Source: Phellopilus nigrolimitatus
Lineage: Eukaryota > Basidiomycota > Agaricomycetes > Hymenochaetales > Hymenochaetaceae
Reading direction: 5' to 3'
Assembly: GCA_021029095.1 (NCBI GenBank)
Contig: JAJOHG010000166.1
Span: 1-54,974, forward strand
Length of the DNA stretch: 54,974 bases
A model generated the notes under the pieces. That model ran no database searches and had not been told where the DNA came from. It worked only from the letters and a program-made list of their open reading frames with translations. The position numbers and the translations under genes are program-made. Shown here piece by piece: positions 1 through 10,241 of the stretch. Within the stretch, counting starts at the first letter, position 1. Every line of letters begins with the position of its first letter.

Positions 1-3000
1 CTGAACAACTCCAGGTCCTCAATTGCAGCCAAGGCCAGTATAGCGCGAAGTGCAGCCCACTTGGCAGTAGGAGCAAACACCTGTGCAAACTCTAAGCCAG
101 GGCGCTGTGAGTAACCCTTTGCCACCAATCGCGCCTTATGCCTGTCCACTGAGCCATCTGCCTTGCGCTTGAGTTTGAACACCCACCGACAGCCAATGGT
201 CTTACGACCAGAAGGAAGTCTGACTGGGGTGAAGGTGCCATTCTCAACAAGACTGATAAACTCGTCCATTGCAGCCTGTTCCCAGAGGGAAGCATCAGGA
301 ACGTCCCTTGATGTCTCTCCAGTGTACTGGCTCAGGACCATACTGGGTGCGCACCTCCGCAGAGAAGACATGCTCAAAGCAGTTTGTAGACTTCAACACA
401 TGATTGTGTGCGTCCTCAAAACTGATGTAGCAGTCCTCAAGTGCCGCATTTGCCCCAAAGTCCATAAGCCCAGCAAACATAAGTGCCTCAGCCTGCATCT
501 CATCCTCAGACATGATGTCTAACTCGTCACTGCGCTCAATCACAGGCTCAGGTGTAGGTGCTGCTGCTGGTGCTGGTGCAGCTGGAGCCCTAGGAATGCG
601 ACGACCTGGATAATCTGCAAGTGGATTATGACTGCATCTCTGTACCCATGCAAGGGACGCGGCTGAGGGCGCCAAGACGTTGAAGGCCAAGAAGGCGCTT
701 CAGGTGCAGGAGTAGACTCAGGTGCAGTAGTGGGAGCAGGAGGCTCCTTGGGTCGTTTCGCAGGAGGAGGGTGAGCAGAAGGAGAAGACACAGGAGGGTC
801 AGGAGGGACATCCGATGGAGCTCGCTCGCGCTTTACAGCAGGCCGAGTTGGAGTCACCGGAGGTGGTGCAGGACGAAAGGGAGGAGTAACTGGAGCTGGT
901 GGGGGACGAGGAGGAGGAGTGGCAGGACGAGGAGGAGGAGCTGGTGGATTAGCAGGAGAAGAAGTGGCGGAACATCATCCACATCGCCATCTCCCCCTTG
1001 TTCCGGCACAGCTGTATCCTCTGGAGGAGTTGGAACCCTTAAATCGACAGGAGACCTGGTATTTCCAGGGAACAGGCGCTCATCAAACTGAGCAGAGTCA
1101 CTAATGACCTCTTTGCGCGTTATGGAGTTCCAGAATATCCAGCCTTTGTAGTTCTCAGGGTAACCAATAAAAGGAGCATTTCTGCGTATGTGACTGGAGC
1201 TGTTTGCGCATATCTTTCTTGACATGCACATAGGAGGTGCAGCCAAATACTCGAAAATGCGACACATCCGGCTTGGAATTGTGCCACAGCTCATAGGGCG
1301 TCTTGCCCTGAACAGCAGAAGTAGGAGAGCGATTGTGCACATGAACAAAAGCATTGACCGCATCCCACCAGAAACTGGCAGGTAGGTGTGCTTCGTTCAG
1401 CATAGTGGTAATGCCCTCAGCCAAAGTGCGATTAGCACGCTCAGCTACTCCATTCTGGTGGGGTTCATCACGAACAGTGTGTTGCCGGTGAATCCCTTCA
1501 GAAATGCAGAATTGCTCCCATGCCTTGGGCATGTATTCTCCTCCCTTGTCATCGCGTGTCGCTTTGATCTTCAGGTTGAGCTGGTTCTCTGCATGTGCTT
1601 TGTAGCGCTTGAAAGCGTCAAACGCATCGCTTTTCTTTTTAAGGGGTATGACTCCCCAGCGCCGACTGAAATCATCAATGAATGTGATCCAGTAACGATA
1701 ACCATGCCGAGTTTGAACTGGCAGAGGGCCATGCACATCAGAGTGGACCAGCTGCAACAGACCAGTAGAACGATGCGATGCAAGTCTTGAGACATTCGAC
1801 CTATGCTGCTTGCCTGCAATGCAAGGCTCGCAGATTGGGTCAGGCAACTCCATAGACTTCACAATAATCCCCTTAACCATGTCATGATCGATCAGTCTCT
1901 TGACATCCCCATGATTCAAGTGCGCAAAACGACGATGCCAGAGCGTTAAGTCGAGTGGACAGGTGCTAACCATGCCAGAGAATTGGGTCATGGGCACAAC
2001 TTGTCCATTGAGGAATGCGGCGTAGTTGGTGTTGATTGCAGCAGTGAAGAGGAGAGTGCCGTTGCGACGAAATAGAATCTGATCAGACTTGATAGTGACA
2101 ATGTAGGATTTGACTCGAGTTAAATACAGGACTGAGAGGAGATTGTTTCTGAGATCTGGTACATGAAGAACACGCTCAAACTCTAGCAGACGACCCTTCT
2201 TTCCATTGACCACTGGTTGAAAGCGGACAGTCCCCATTCCAACTGAGTAAATAACGTCGTTGTTGGCGAGGCGGATGGGTGTGCGATTAGGGGTATATTG
2301 ATTAAACCAATGACGATGAGGTATCCTCCTGCGCCGCATTTGCCTTTGCCTTGCCTCCCCTCTTCTTCTTGTCCTTCAACTCCTTCATCGCATCACGACG
2401 CTTGTAGCAAGTTGCTTCAAGTGGTTCTTCATGCCGCAAAAATCACAGACAAGAGGCTGAGACGAGGAGGAGGACGATGAAGTCGATTTGGAGGGTGGAG
2501 TAGAGGTCTTGAGAGCGAGTGCAGAGTCTGCAGCACTGGCTTTCTGTTCCTGCAAGAACGCTTTCTTGACCGTCTCGAGGGTGAAGGTAGGCATAAGCAG
2601 CAGGGCAGATCGGAAGGCTTTGTACTCGTCTGGGAGAGCGCGAATAAGACACATGGACGCAAGCTCATCCTCGAACTGGACAAGGGTGAGCTTGGAGCTG
2701 CGCACATTCCTGAGCTTGTGCAACGACTCCTCAACGCGAGCAGTGAGTGCAGTAAGCGACTCGTCCTCAGCTTTGGCAATGCTGAAGAACTCGTCATAGG
2801 CAATAAAACGCGACGCCGCATTGTCCTGCTGGTTGAGCTCCTTCAGCTTCTTCAGCATCTCCACTGGGTTACCCAAATCGTCCTGAACTAGGATCTGCAT
2901 GCCATGCTCGAGTTTTCCGTAGATGAAACCGGCTGCTTGCTCCGATTTCTCCTCCCATGCCTCTTGCTCCTCTGCCTTTGATGGTTTCGTCGCAATGCCA

Positions 3001-3131
3001 GAAGCGATGCGCCAGAGAGTCTTGGCTTGGAGAGCAGCTCGCATTTCGAGTTTCCATGTCGCATAGTTGCTGTCATTGAGCTTAGCGAAGGAAAATGTCG
3101 ATTGCGAGTTGGAGGTGGTAGATGCGGACAT
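1..3131 (-). pseudogene. Element A gag-pol, broken
   Basis: Gag-pol polyprotein remnant of element A, starting at the ATG at 3131 (MSASTT...). Gag is open to about 2385, where a missing G relative to element B spoils the zinc-knuckle region. The protease site (DTGA in other copies) is removed by a deletion at about 2322 that is identical to the one in B. Integrase follows with HSDVHGP and QNGVAERANRT motifs. Further one-base indels relative to B lie near 1172 (extra G), 955 (lost G), 625 (lost A) and 300 (extra A). It cannot encode a working polyprotein. Confidence 0.9.
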
Positions 3132-4131
3132 GATGATGCGAGCGATGGTAGACGATGGTGGTGCGAGTGAGAGTGCGAAGTTGGGGATCAAACGGACAAG
3201 CGATTGGGGCGTGATGGCCGAAAACGTGTACAAGCCGAATTACGCGATTTGCAGATATCAGGTCAATACCAGCCAAACAGATTCCAAACACCCAAAATGA
3301 TCGAGGTATACACAGAATCGTCGCAAGACAGTGCTGGTCTGTCAGTCTGTTAAGACTCCGCAGGCACCGCTGGATGAGAGAGGCTCTAGGCTTAAGTAAA
3401 CACTCAAAAGAGCGTCACAAAGGGCAAACTAAGGCCCTGCAGTCGAGCTTCACAACCAATAGACTATCTGATCCAACAACAACCAAATCAAATGGAATGG
3501 GTCTGAACTGTCAAGTACCAGAGCTGGCAAACCGCGCAAAACGCGACACACAGGGGGAACGGGTGGAGCGATTGAGACGCAAATCAACACACACCAAGAC
3601 GACGTGAGCACGAGCACGTGTGTAAAATCGCAGAGCGATCGAGCAAGAACTGAGTCCGCTATGCAGAAACGATGCAGGGAGCAGACAAACAGTGAGACAG
3701 AGACAGCAAAAGTCGAAATCGATGCAGCACCCTCAATTTGAAGTCGAATCGGCCACAAGTTGGTACGACGAGTGGGACCAGAGTAACGAGACGACGTGCG
3801 AAGTTTCAACACGATCTGTCGAGCCGATTTCGAGCGATGAGACGAAAGGCAGAGAGTGCAGATGAGAGGATGATAAGGATGGATGTCGATGCAGAGGGGT
3901 GTAGAGTGCCAGCAAGTGCGAATGGCGGCACGAAAATCGACACAAAGACGACGGACACACCACAGAACCCAACCCTGCGATTACAGCCCAATCCGAACAG
4001 CCAGAACTTTGCAATTGCCAAAAACTCTTCCAGAGGGACCAGATCAACTCCGATTTGAACGAAAATCAAGGAGGAGGTTGTCGACGATGTACTGAACGTT
4101 GTTGTGAAGTTACAGCGCAAGGCTCATAACC
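3132..4131 (-). promoter_or_regulatory. Element A leader and primer-binding site
   Basis: Untranslated leader of about 1 kb between the LTR and gag. The primer-binding site at 4131-4115 is GGTTATGAGCCTTGCGC read on the minus strand, one base different from elements C and D. On the sense strand I find no ATG between the primer-binding site and the gag start, as in element C. Confidence 0.8.
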
Positions 4132-4409
4132 TGTGAGGCGAAGTGGTCTCACAACAAACACAGACAGTGACCTGAGTCCAATGGATGAGTGCAAAAGATA
4201 ATATATTATGGAAACTAAACATGCCTGAGTCCAATGGATGAGTGCAAAAGATAGAGAGCACCATCCATGGACTCTGCCGCTTCAAGGGAAGCATTACATA
4301 ATACATCAACATGTCAGGTGACGCAGAACAACAAGTCAGGAGTTCAAGTCACCTGGTACGCAAAATAATAAAAGGAAATAAAGTGTCCAAGATCATACTA
4401 TATCCAATA
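4132..4409 (-). repeat. LTR shared by elements A and B
   Basis: A 278-bp LTR read on the minus strand (TATTGGATATAG...CTCACA). On its right is the polypurine tract and pol end of element B, so it is B's 3' LTR. On its left is the primer-binding site of element A, so it is also A's 5' LTR. No second LTR and no target duplication lie between the two elements. This is the structure left by LTR-LTR recombination or tandem duplication. Confidence 0.92.
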
Positions 4410-4437
4410 CTCCCCCCTGATCTGACACGCCTGTCAA

Positions 4438-7400
4438 TCACAAAAGACCTAGCATGCCTCGCATCTCAATCACCTTCATGCGTCCAAGTGCCTTGGTCAT
4501 GATGTCAGCCGGCATAGACTTGGTGGGGAGGTAGCGAATGTCAATAAGACCCGACTCAACCACATCGCGCAGCCAGTAGTGCCGCAAGTCCAGGTGCTTC
4601 ATCCGTCCATGGTGTTCAGGGTTTCTGGCAACAGCAAGGGCAGATTGGTTGTCCACATAGAGTGTGGAGGGCGTATTGAACTCATAGCCAAATTCAGAGA
4701 ACAAGTTACGCAACCACATAATCTCCTGACCACCCTGGACAGCAGAGATGTATTCCGCTTCAGTGGTAGAGAGTGTCACAATAGTCTGAAGTCGACTAGC
4801 CCAGCTGATAGCACCAGTTCCCATCTTAACCACCAGGCCGCTTGTAGAGCGCCTGTCATCCTCATCCCCTCCATGGTCCGCGTCAGTGAATGTAGTGAAC
4901 AATTCAGACGAGTTCTTGTCAGGCGCATAAGTCAATTTCATGTCTTTGGTACCCTGAAGGTAACGACACAGGTGCTTAGCAGCCTTCCAGTGAGCAGGAC
5001 CAGGATTGGAACTGAAGCGCGCAAGAAGTCCAACCGCATAGGAGATGTCAGGACGCGTTGCCACAGCCAGATACATGAGTGCACCAATCAGCTGCCTGTA
5101 GGGGACAGTCTTCATGAATGCGATCTCTTCTGGAGTGAGGGGACCCATGGACTTGCTGAGACGATGGCCTTCTGGTAGTGGAGTGGAAACCTCGCCGCAT
5201 CCAGCCATTTCAAAGCGCTCAAGCAAGTCAGTGATGTACTGGCGCTGAGATAGGGATAGGGATCGTATTGAGCGGTCTCTCTCAATATGGACACCAAGCA
5301 GGAAGGAGGTAGGGCCGAGGTCGCGCAGTTTGAAGTGCTTTTCAAGTTCGCGCTTGACAAACAAGAATTGCTCCTTCGACTTTGCAGCAATGGTCATGTC
5401 ATCCACATAGACTGGAATGATGATGCGCACATCGTCGCGTCTGTAGACCCAAATGCTGTTGTCGCAGCGAACCAGAGAGAAGCCCATGCCCTTCAACACA
5501 GAGTCGAGTTTCTTGTGCCATTGGCGCCCAGCTTGCTTAAGACCATAGATTGCCTTAGCAAGCTTAAGCACAAAACCGGCGCCATAATACTCCTCAAACC
5601 CTTCTGGTTGATCCATGTAGACGTCATGATCCAAGTCACCATTGAGGAACGCAGTGGAGATGTCAATGCTGAACAACTCCAGGTCCTCAATTGCAGCCAA
5701 GGCCAGTATAGCGCGAAGTGCAGCCCACTTGGCAGTAGGAGCAAACACCTGTGCAAACTCTAAGCCAGGGCGCTGTGAGTAACCCTTTGCCACCAATCGC
5801 GCCTTATGCCTGTCCACTGAGCCATCTGCCTTGCGCTTGAGTTTGAACACCCACCGACAGCCAATGGTCTTACGACCAGAAGGAAGTCTGACTGGGGTGA
5901 AGGTGCCATTCTCAACAAGACTGATAAACTCGTCCATTGCAGCCTGTTCCCAGAGGGAAGCATCAGGACGTCCCTTGATGTCTCTCCAGTGTACTGGCTC
6001 AGGACCATACTGGGTGCGCACTTCCGCAGAGAAGACATGCTCAAAGCAGTTTGTAGACTTCAACACATGATTGTGTGCGTCCTCAAAACTGATGTAGCAG
6101 TCCTCAAGTGCCGCATTTGCCCCAAAGTCCATAAGCCCAGCAAACATAAGTGCCTCAGCCTGCATCTCATCCTCAGACATGATGTCTAACTCGTCACTGC
6201 GCTCAATCACAGGCTCAGGTGTAGGTGCTGCTGCTGGTGCTGGTGCAGCTGGAGCCCTAGGAATGCGACGACCTGGATAATCTGCAAGTGGATTAATGAC
6301 TGCATCTCTGTACCCATGCAAGGGACGCGGCTGAGGGCGCCAAGACGTTGAAGGCCAAGAAGGCGCTTCAGGTGCAGGTGTAGACTCAGGTGCAGAGGTA
6401 GGAGCAGGTGGTTCCTTGGGTCGTTTCGCAGGTGGAGGGTGAGCAGAAGGAGAAGACACAGGAGGGTCAGGAGGGATATCCGATGGAGCTCGCTCGCGCT
6501 TTACAGCAGGCCGAGTTGGAGTCACCGGAGGTGGTGCAGGACGAAAGGGAGGAGTAACTGGAGCTGGTGGGGGACGAGGAGGAGGAGTGGCAGGACGAGG
6601 AGGAGGAGCTGGTGGATTAGCAGGGAGAAGAAGTGGCGGAACATCATCCACATCGCCATCTCCCCCTTGTTCCGGCACAGCTGTATCCTCTGGAGGAGTT
6701 GGAACCCTTAAATCGACAGGAGACCTGGTATTTCCAGGGAACAGGCGCTCATCAAACTGAGCAGAGTCACTAATGACCTCTTTGCGCGTTATGGAGTTCC
6801 AGAATATCCAGCCTTTGTAGTTCTCAGGGTAACCAATAAAAGAGCATTTCTGCGTATGTGACTGGAGCTGTTTGCGCATATCTTTCTTGACATGCACATA
6901 GGAGGTGCAGCCAAATACTCGAAAATGCGACACATCCGGCTTGGAATTGTGCCACAGCTCATAGGGCGTCTTGCCCTGAACAGCAGAAGTAGGAGAGCAA
7001 TTGTGCACATGAACAAAAGCATTGACCGCATCCCACCAGAAACTGGCAGGTAGGTGTGCTTCGTTCAGCATAGTGGTAATGCCCTCAGCCAAAGTGCGAT
7101 TAGCACGCTCAGCTACTCCATTCTGGTGGGGTTCATCACGAACAGTGTGTTGCCGGTGAATCCCTTCAGAAATGCAGAATTGCTCCCATGCCTTGGGCAT
7201 GTATTCTCCTCCCTTGTCATCGCGTGTCGCTTTGATCTTCAGGTTGAGCTGGTTCTCTGCATGTGCTTTGTAGCGCTTGAAAGCGTCAAACGCATCGCTT
7301 TTCTTTTTAAGGGGTATGACTCCCCAGCGCCGACTGAAATCATCAATGAATGTGATCCAGTAACGATAACCATGCCGAGTTTGAACTGGCAGAGGGCCAT

Positions 7401-8809
7401 GCACATCAGAGTGGACCAGCTGCAACAGACCAGTAGAACGATGCGATGCAAGTCTTGAGACATTCGACCTATGCTGCTTGCCTGCAATGCAAGGCTCGCA
7501 GATTGGGTCAGGCAACTCCATAGACTTCACAATAATCCCCTTAACCATGTCATGATCGATCAGTCTCTTGACATCCCCATGATTCAAGTGCGCAAAACGA
7601 CGATGCCAGAGCGTTAAGTCGAGTGGACAGGTGCTAACCATGCCAGAGAATTGGGTCATGGGCACAACTTGTCCATTGAGGAATGCGGCGTAGTTGGTGT
7701 TGATTGCAGCAGTGAAGAGGAGAGTGCCGTTGCGACGAAATAGAATCTGATCAGACTTGATAGTGACAATGTAGGATTTGACTCGAGTTAAATACAGGAC
7801 TGAGAGGAGATTGTTTCTGAGATCTGGTACATGAAGAACACGCTCAAACTCTAGCAGACGACCCTTCTTTCCATTGACCACTGGTTGAAAGCGGACAGTC
7901 CCCATTCCAACTGAGTAAATAACGTCGTTGTTGGCGAGGCGGATGGGTGTGCGATTAGGGGTATATTGATTAAACCAATGACGATGAGGTATCCTCCTGC
8001 GCCGCATTTGCCTTTGCCTTGCCTCCCCTCTTCTTCTTGTCCTTCAACTCCTTCATCGCATCACGACGCTTGTAGCAAGTTGCTTCAAGGTGGTTCTTCA
8101 TGCCGCAAAAATCACAGACAAGAGGCTGAGACGAGGAGGAGGACGATGAAGTCGATTTGGAGGGTGGAGTAGAGGTCTTGAGAGCAAGTGCAGAGTCTGC
8201 AGCACGAGGGCCACTGGCTTTCTGCTCCTGTAAGAACGCTTTCTTGACCGTCTCGAGGGTGAAGGTAGGCATGAGAAGGAGGGCAGATCGAAAGGCTTTG
8301 TACTCGTCTGGGAGGGCACGGATAAGACACATGGACGCAAGCTCATCCTCGAACTTCTCAAGGGTGAGCTTAGAGCTGCGCGCATTCCTGAGCTTGTGCA
8401 ACGACTCCTCAACGCGAGCAGTGAGAGCAGTGAGCGACTCGTCCTCGGCTTTGGCAATGCTGAAGAACTCGTCATAGGCAATAAAACGCGATGCCGCATT
8501 GTCCTGCTGGTTAAGCTCCTTCAGCTTCTTCAACATCTCCACTGGGTTACCCAAATCGTCCTGAACCAGGATCTGCATGCCATGCTCGAGTTTTCCGTAG
8601 ATAAAACCGGCTGCTTGCTCCGATTTCTCCTCCCATGCCTCCTGCTCCTCTGCCTTTGATGGTTTCGTCGCAATGCCAGAAGCGATGCGCCAGAGAGTCT
8701 TGACTTGGAGAGCAGCTCGCATTTCGAGTTTCCATGTCGCATAGTTGCTATCGTTGAGCTTAGCGAAGGAAAATGTCGATTGCGAGTCGGAGGTGGTAGA
8801 TGCGGACAT
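4438..8809 (-). pseudogene. Element B gag-pol with protease deletion
   Basis: Gag starts at the ATG at 8809 and is open to 7970. It carries a CX2CX4HX4C zinc knuckle (CDFCGMKNHLEATC). The frame is then broken by a 131-bp deletion relative to element C (C positions 11063-11193) that removes the protease DTGA site. Downstream the frame is open for about 1,180 codons (about 7,990 to 4,438): integrase with D,D,E residues, a proline-rich linker, reverse transcriptase with YVDDM, and RNase H with TDADH, STTEAEY and VDNQSA. It is a defective polyprotein with an otherwise well-kept pol. Confidence 0.92.
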
Positions 8810-8963
8810 GACGATGGGAGCGATGGTAGACGATGGTGGTGCGAGTGAGAGTGCGAAGTTGGGGATTAAACGGACAAGCGGTTGGGGCGTGATGGCCGAA
8901 AACGTGTACAAGCCGAATTACGCGATTTGCAGATATCAGGTCAATACCAGCCAAACAGATTCC

Positions 8964-9241
8964 TATTGGATATAGTATGATCTTGGACACTTTATTTCCT
9001 TTTATTATTTTGCGTACCAGGTGACTTGAACTCCTGACTTGTTGTTCTGCGTCACCTGACATGTTGATGTATTATGTAATGCTTCCCTTGAAGCGGCAGA
9101 GTCCATGGATGGTGCTCTCTATCTTTTGTACTCATCCATTGGACTCAGGCATGTTTAGTTTCCATAATATACTATCTTTTGTACTCATCCATTGGACTCA
9201 GGTCACTGTCTGTGTTTGTTGTGAGACCACTCCGCCTCACA
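8964..9241 (+). repeat. Element C 5' LTR
   Basis: A 278-bp LTR beginning TATTGG and ending CTCACA. It contains an internal 53-bp unit present about 1.5 times (the stretch around TTTTGTACTCATCC occurs twice). ATG triplets are frequent in the first part, with the last at 9151-9153, and absent from there to the LTR end. This suggests, without proof, that transcripts start downstream of 9153. CATAATATAC at about 9163 could serve as an AT-rich core promoter element. Confidence 0.93.
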
Positions 9242-9258
9242 GGTTATGAGCCCTGCGC
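9242..9258 (+). promoter_or_regulatory. Primer-binding site, initiator tRNA-Met anticodon arm
   Basis: GGTTATGAGCCCTGCGC follows the LTR with no gap. It is the exact complement of GCGCAGGGCTCATAACC, which I recognise as the anticodon stem-loop of fungal initiator tRNA-Met (anticodon CAT). It does not match a tRNA 3' end. Priming from an internally cleaved tRNA-iMet half is known for Drosophila copia and relatives. The same site is at 15366-15382 in element D, and with one change in A and G. Confidence 0.85.
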
Positions 9259-10241
9259 TGTAACTTCACAACAACATTCAGTACATCGTCGACAACCTCC
9301 TCCTTGATTTTCGTTCAAATCGGAGTTGATCTGGTCCCTCTGGAAGAGTTTCTGTCAACTGCAAAGTTCTGGGTGTTCGGATTGGGCTGTAATCGCAGGG
9401 TTGGGTTCTGTGGTGTGTCCGTCGTCTTTGTGTCGATTTTCGTGCCGCCATTCGCACTTGCTGGCACTCTACACCCCTCTGCTTCGACATCCATCCTTAT
9501 CATCCTCTCATCTGCACTCTCTGCTTTTCGTCTCATCACTCGAAATCGGCTGGACGGATCGTGCTGAAACTTCGCACGTCGTCTCCTTACTCTGGTCCCA
9601 CTCATCGTACCAACTTGTGGCCGATTCGACTTCGAGTTGAGGGTGCTGCATCGATTTCGACTTTTGCAGTCTCTATCTGTCTTTTTGTCTGCTCCCTGCA
9701 TCGTTTCTGCATAGCGGACTCAGTTCTTGCTCGATCGCTCTGCGATTTCACACACGTGCTCGTGTTCACGTCGTCTCGGTGTGTGTTGATTTGCGTCTCA
9801 ATCGCTCCACCCGTTCCCCCTCTGTGTCGCGTTTTGCGCGGTTTGCCAGCTCTGGTACCTGACAGTTCAGACCCATTTCATTCCATTTGGTTGTTGTTGG
9901 ATCAGATAGTCTATTGGTTGTGAAGCTCGACTGCAGGGCCTTAGTTTGCCCTTTGTGACGCTCTTTTGAGTGTTTACTTAAGCCTAGAGCCTCTCTCAAC
10001 CAGCGGTGCCTGCGGAGTCTTAACAGACTGACAGACCAGCACTGTCTTGCGACGATTCTGTGTATACATCGATCATTTTGGGTGTTTGGAATCTGTTTGG
10101 CTTGTATTGACCTGATATCTGCAAATCGCGTAATTCGGCTTGTACACGTTTTCGGCCATCACGCCCCAACCGCTTGTCCGTTTGATCCCCAACTTCGCAC
10201 TCTCACTCGCACCACCATCGTCTACCATCGCTCGCATCGTC
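9246..10241 (+). promoter_or_regulatory. ATG-free leader with a five-codon upstream frame
   Basis: About 1 kb between the primer-binding site and gag. The only ATG is at 9246-9248, the complement of the tRNA anticodon inside the primer-binding site. It opens ATG AGC CCT GCG CTG TAA (9246-9263). From 9264 to 10241 I find no sense-strand ATG, against about 22 CAT triplets (ATG on the other strand). The sequence is rich in C and T. This fits a leader scanned by ribosomes to the gag start at 10242. Long ORFs here lack ATG starts and are not called. Confidence 0.7.

Larger units (their letters stand above)
1..4409 (-). mobile_element. Ty1/copia element A (cut by window edge)
   Basis: Minus-strand copy of the cluster's copia family. 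In element order it has the 5' LTR (4409-4132, shared with element B), primer-binding site (4131-4115), leader (4114-3132), gag from 3131, then protease, integrase and the start of reverse transcriptase, where the window begins. The rest of pol and the 3' LTR lie outside. It is the most decayed copy, with the 131-bp protease deletion plus several one-base indels. Confidence 0.93.
4132..8963 (-). mobile_element. Ty1/copia element B, interrupted by element C
   Basis: Minus-strand copy. Its 3' LTR is the shared LTR, pol ends at 4438, gag starts at 8809, and the leader runs rightward to 8963, where element C is inserted. The leader resumes at 15038-15087 beyond C and is then cut off by element D. 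The rest of B's leader and its own 5' LTR are missing from the window. Confidence 0.93.

Noticed and set aside
9315..9923. ORFs of 87-128 codons on both strands of the LTR-element leader, recurring in A, C, D and G
   Set aside because: They recur only because the leader is repeated. The sense-strand frames have no ATG, the frames overlap on both strands, and no protein pattern is visible.
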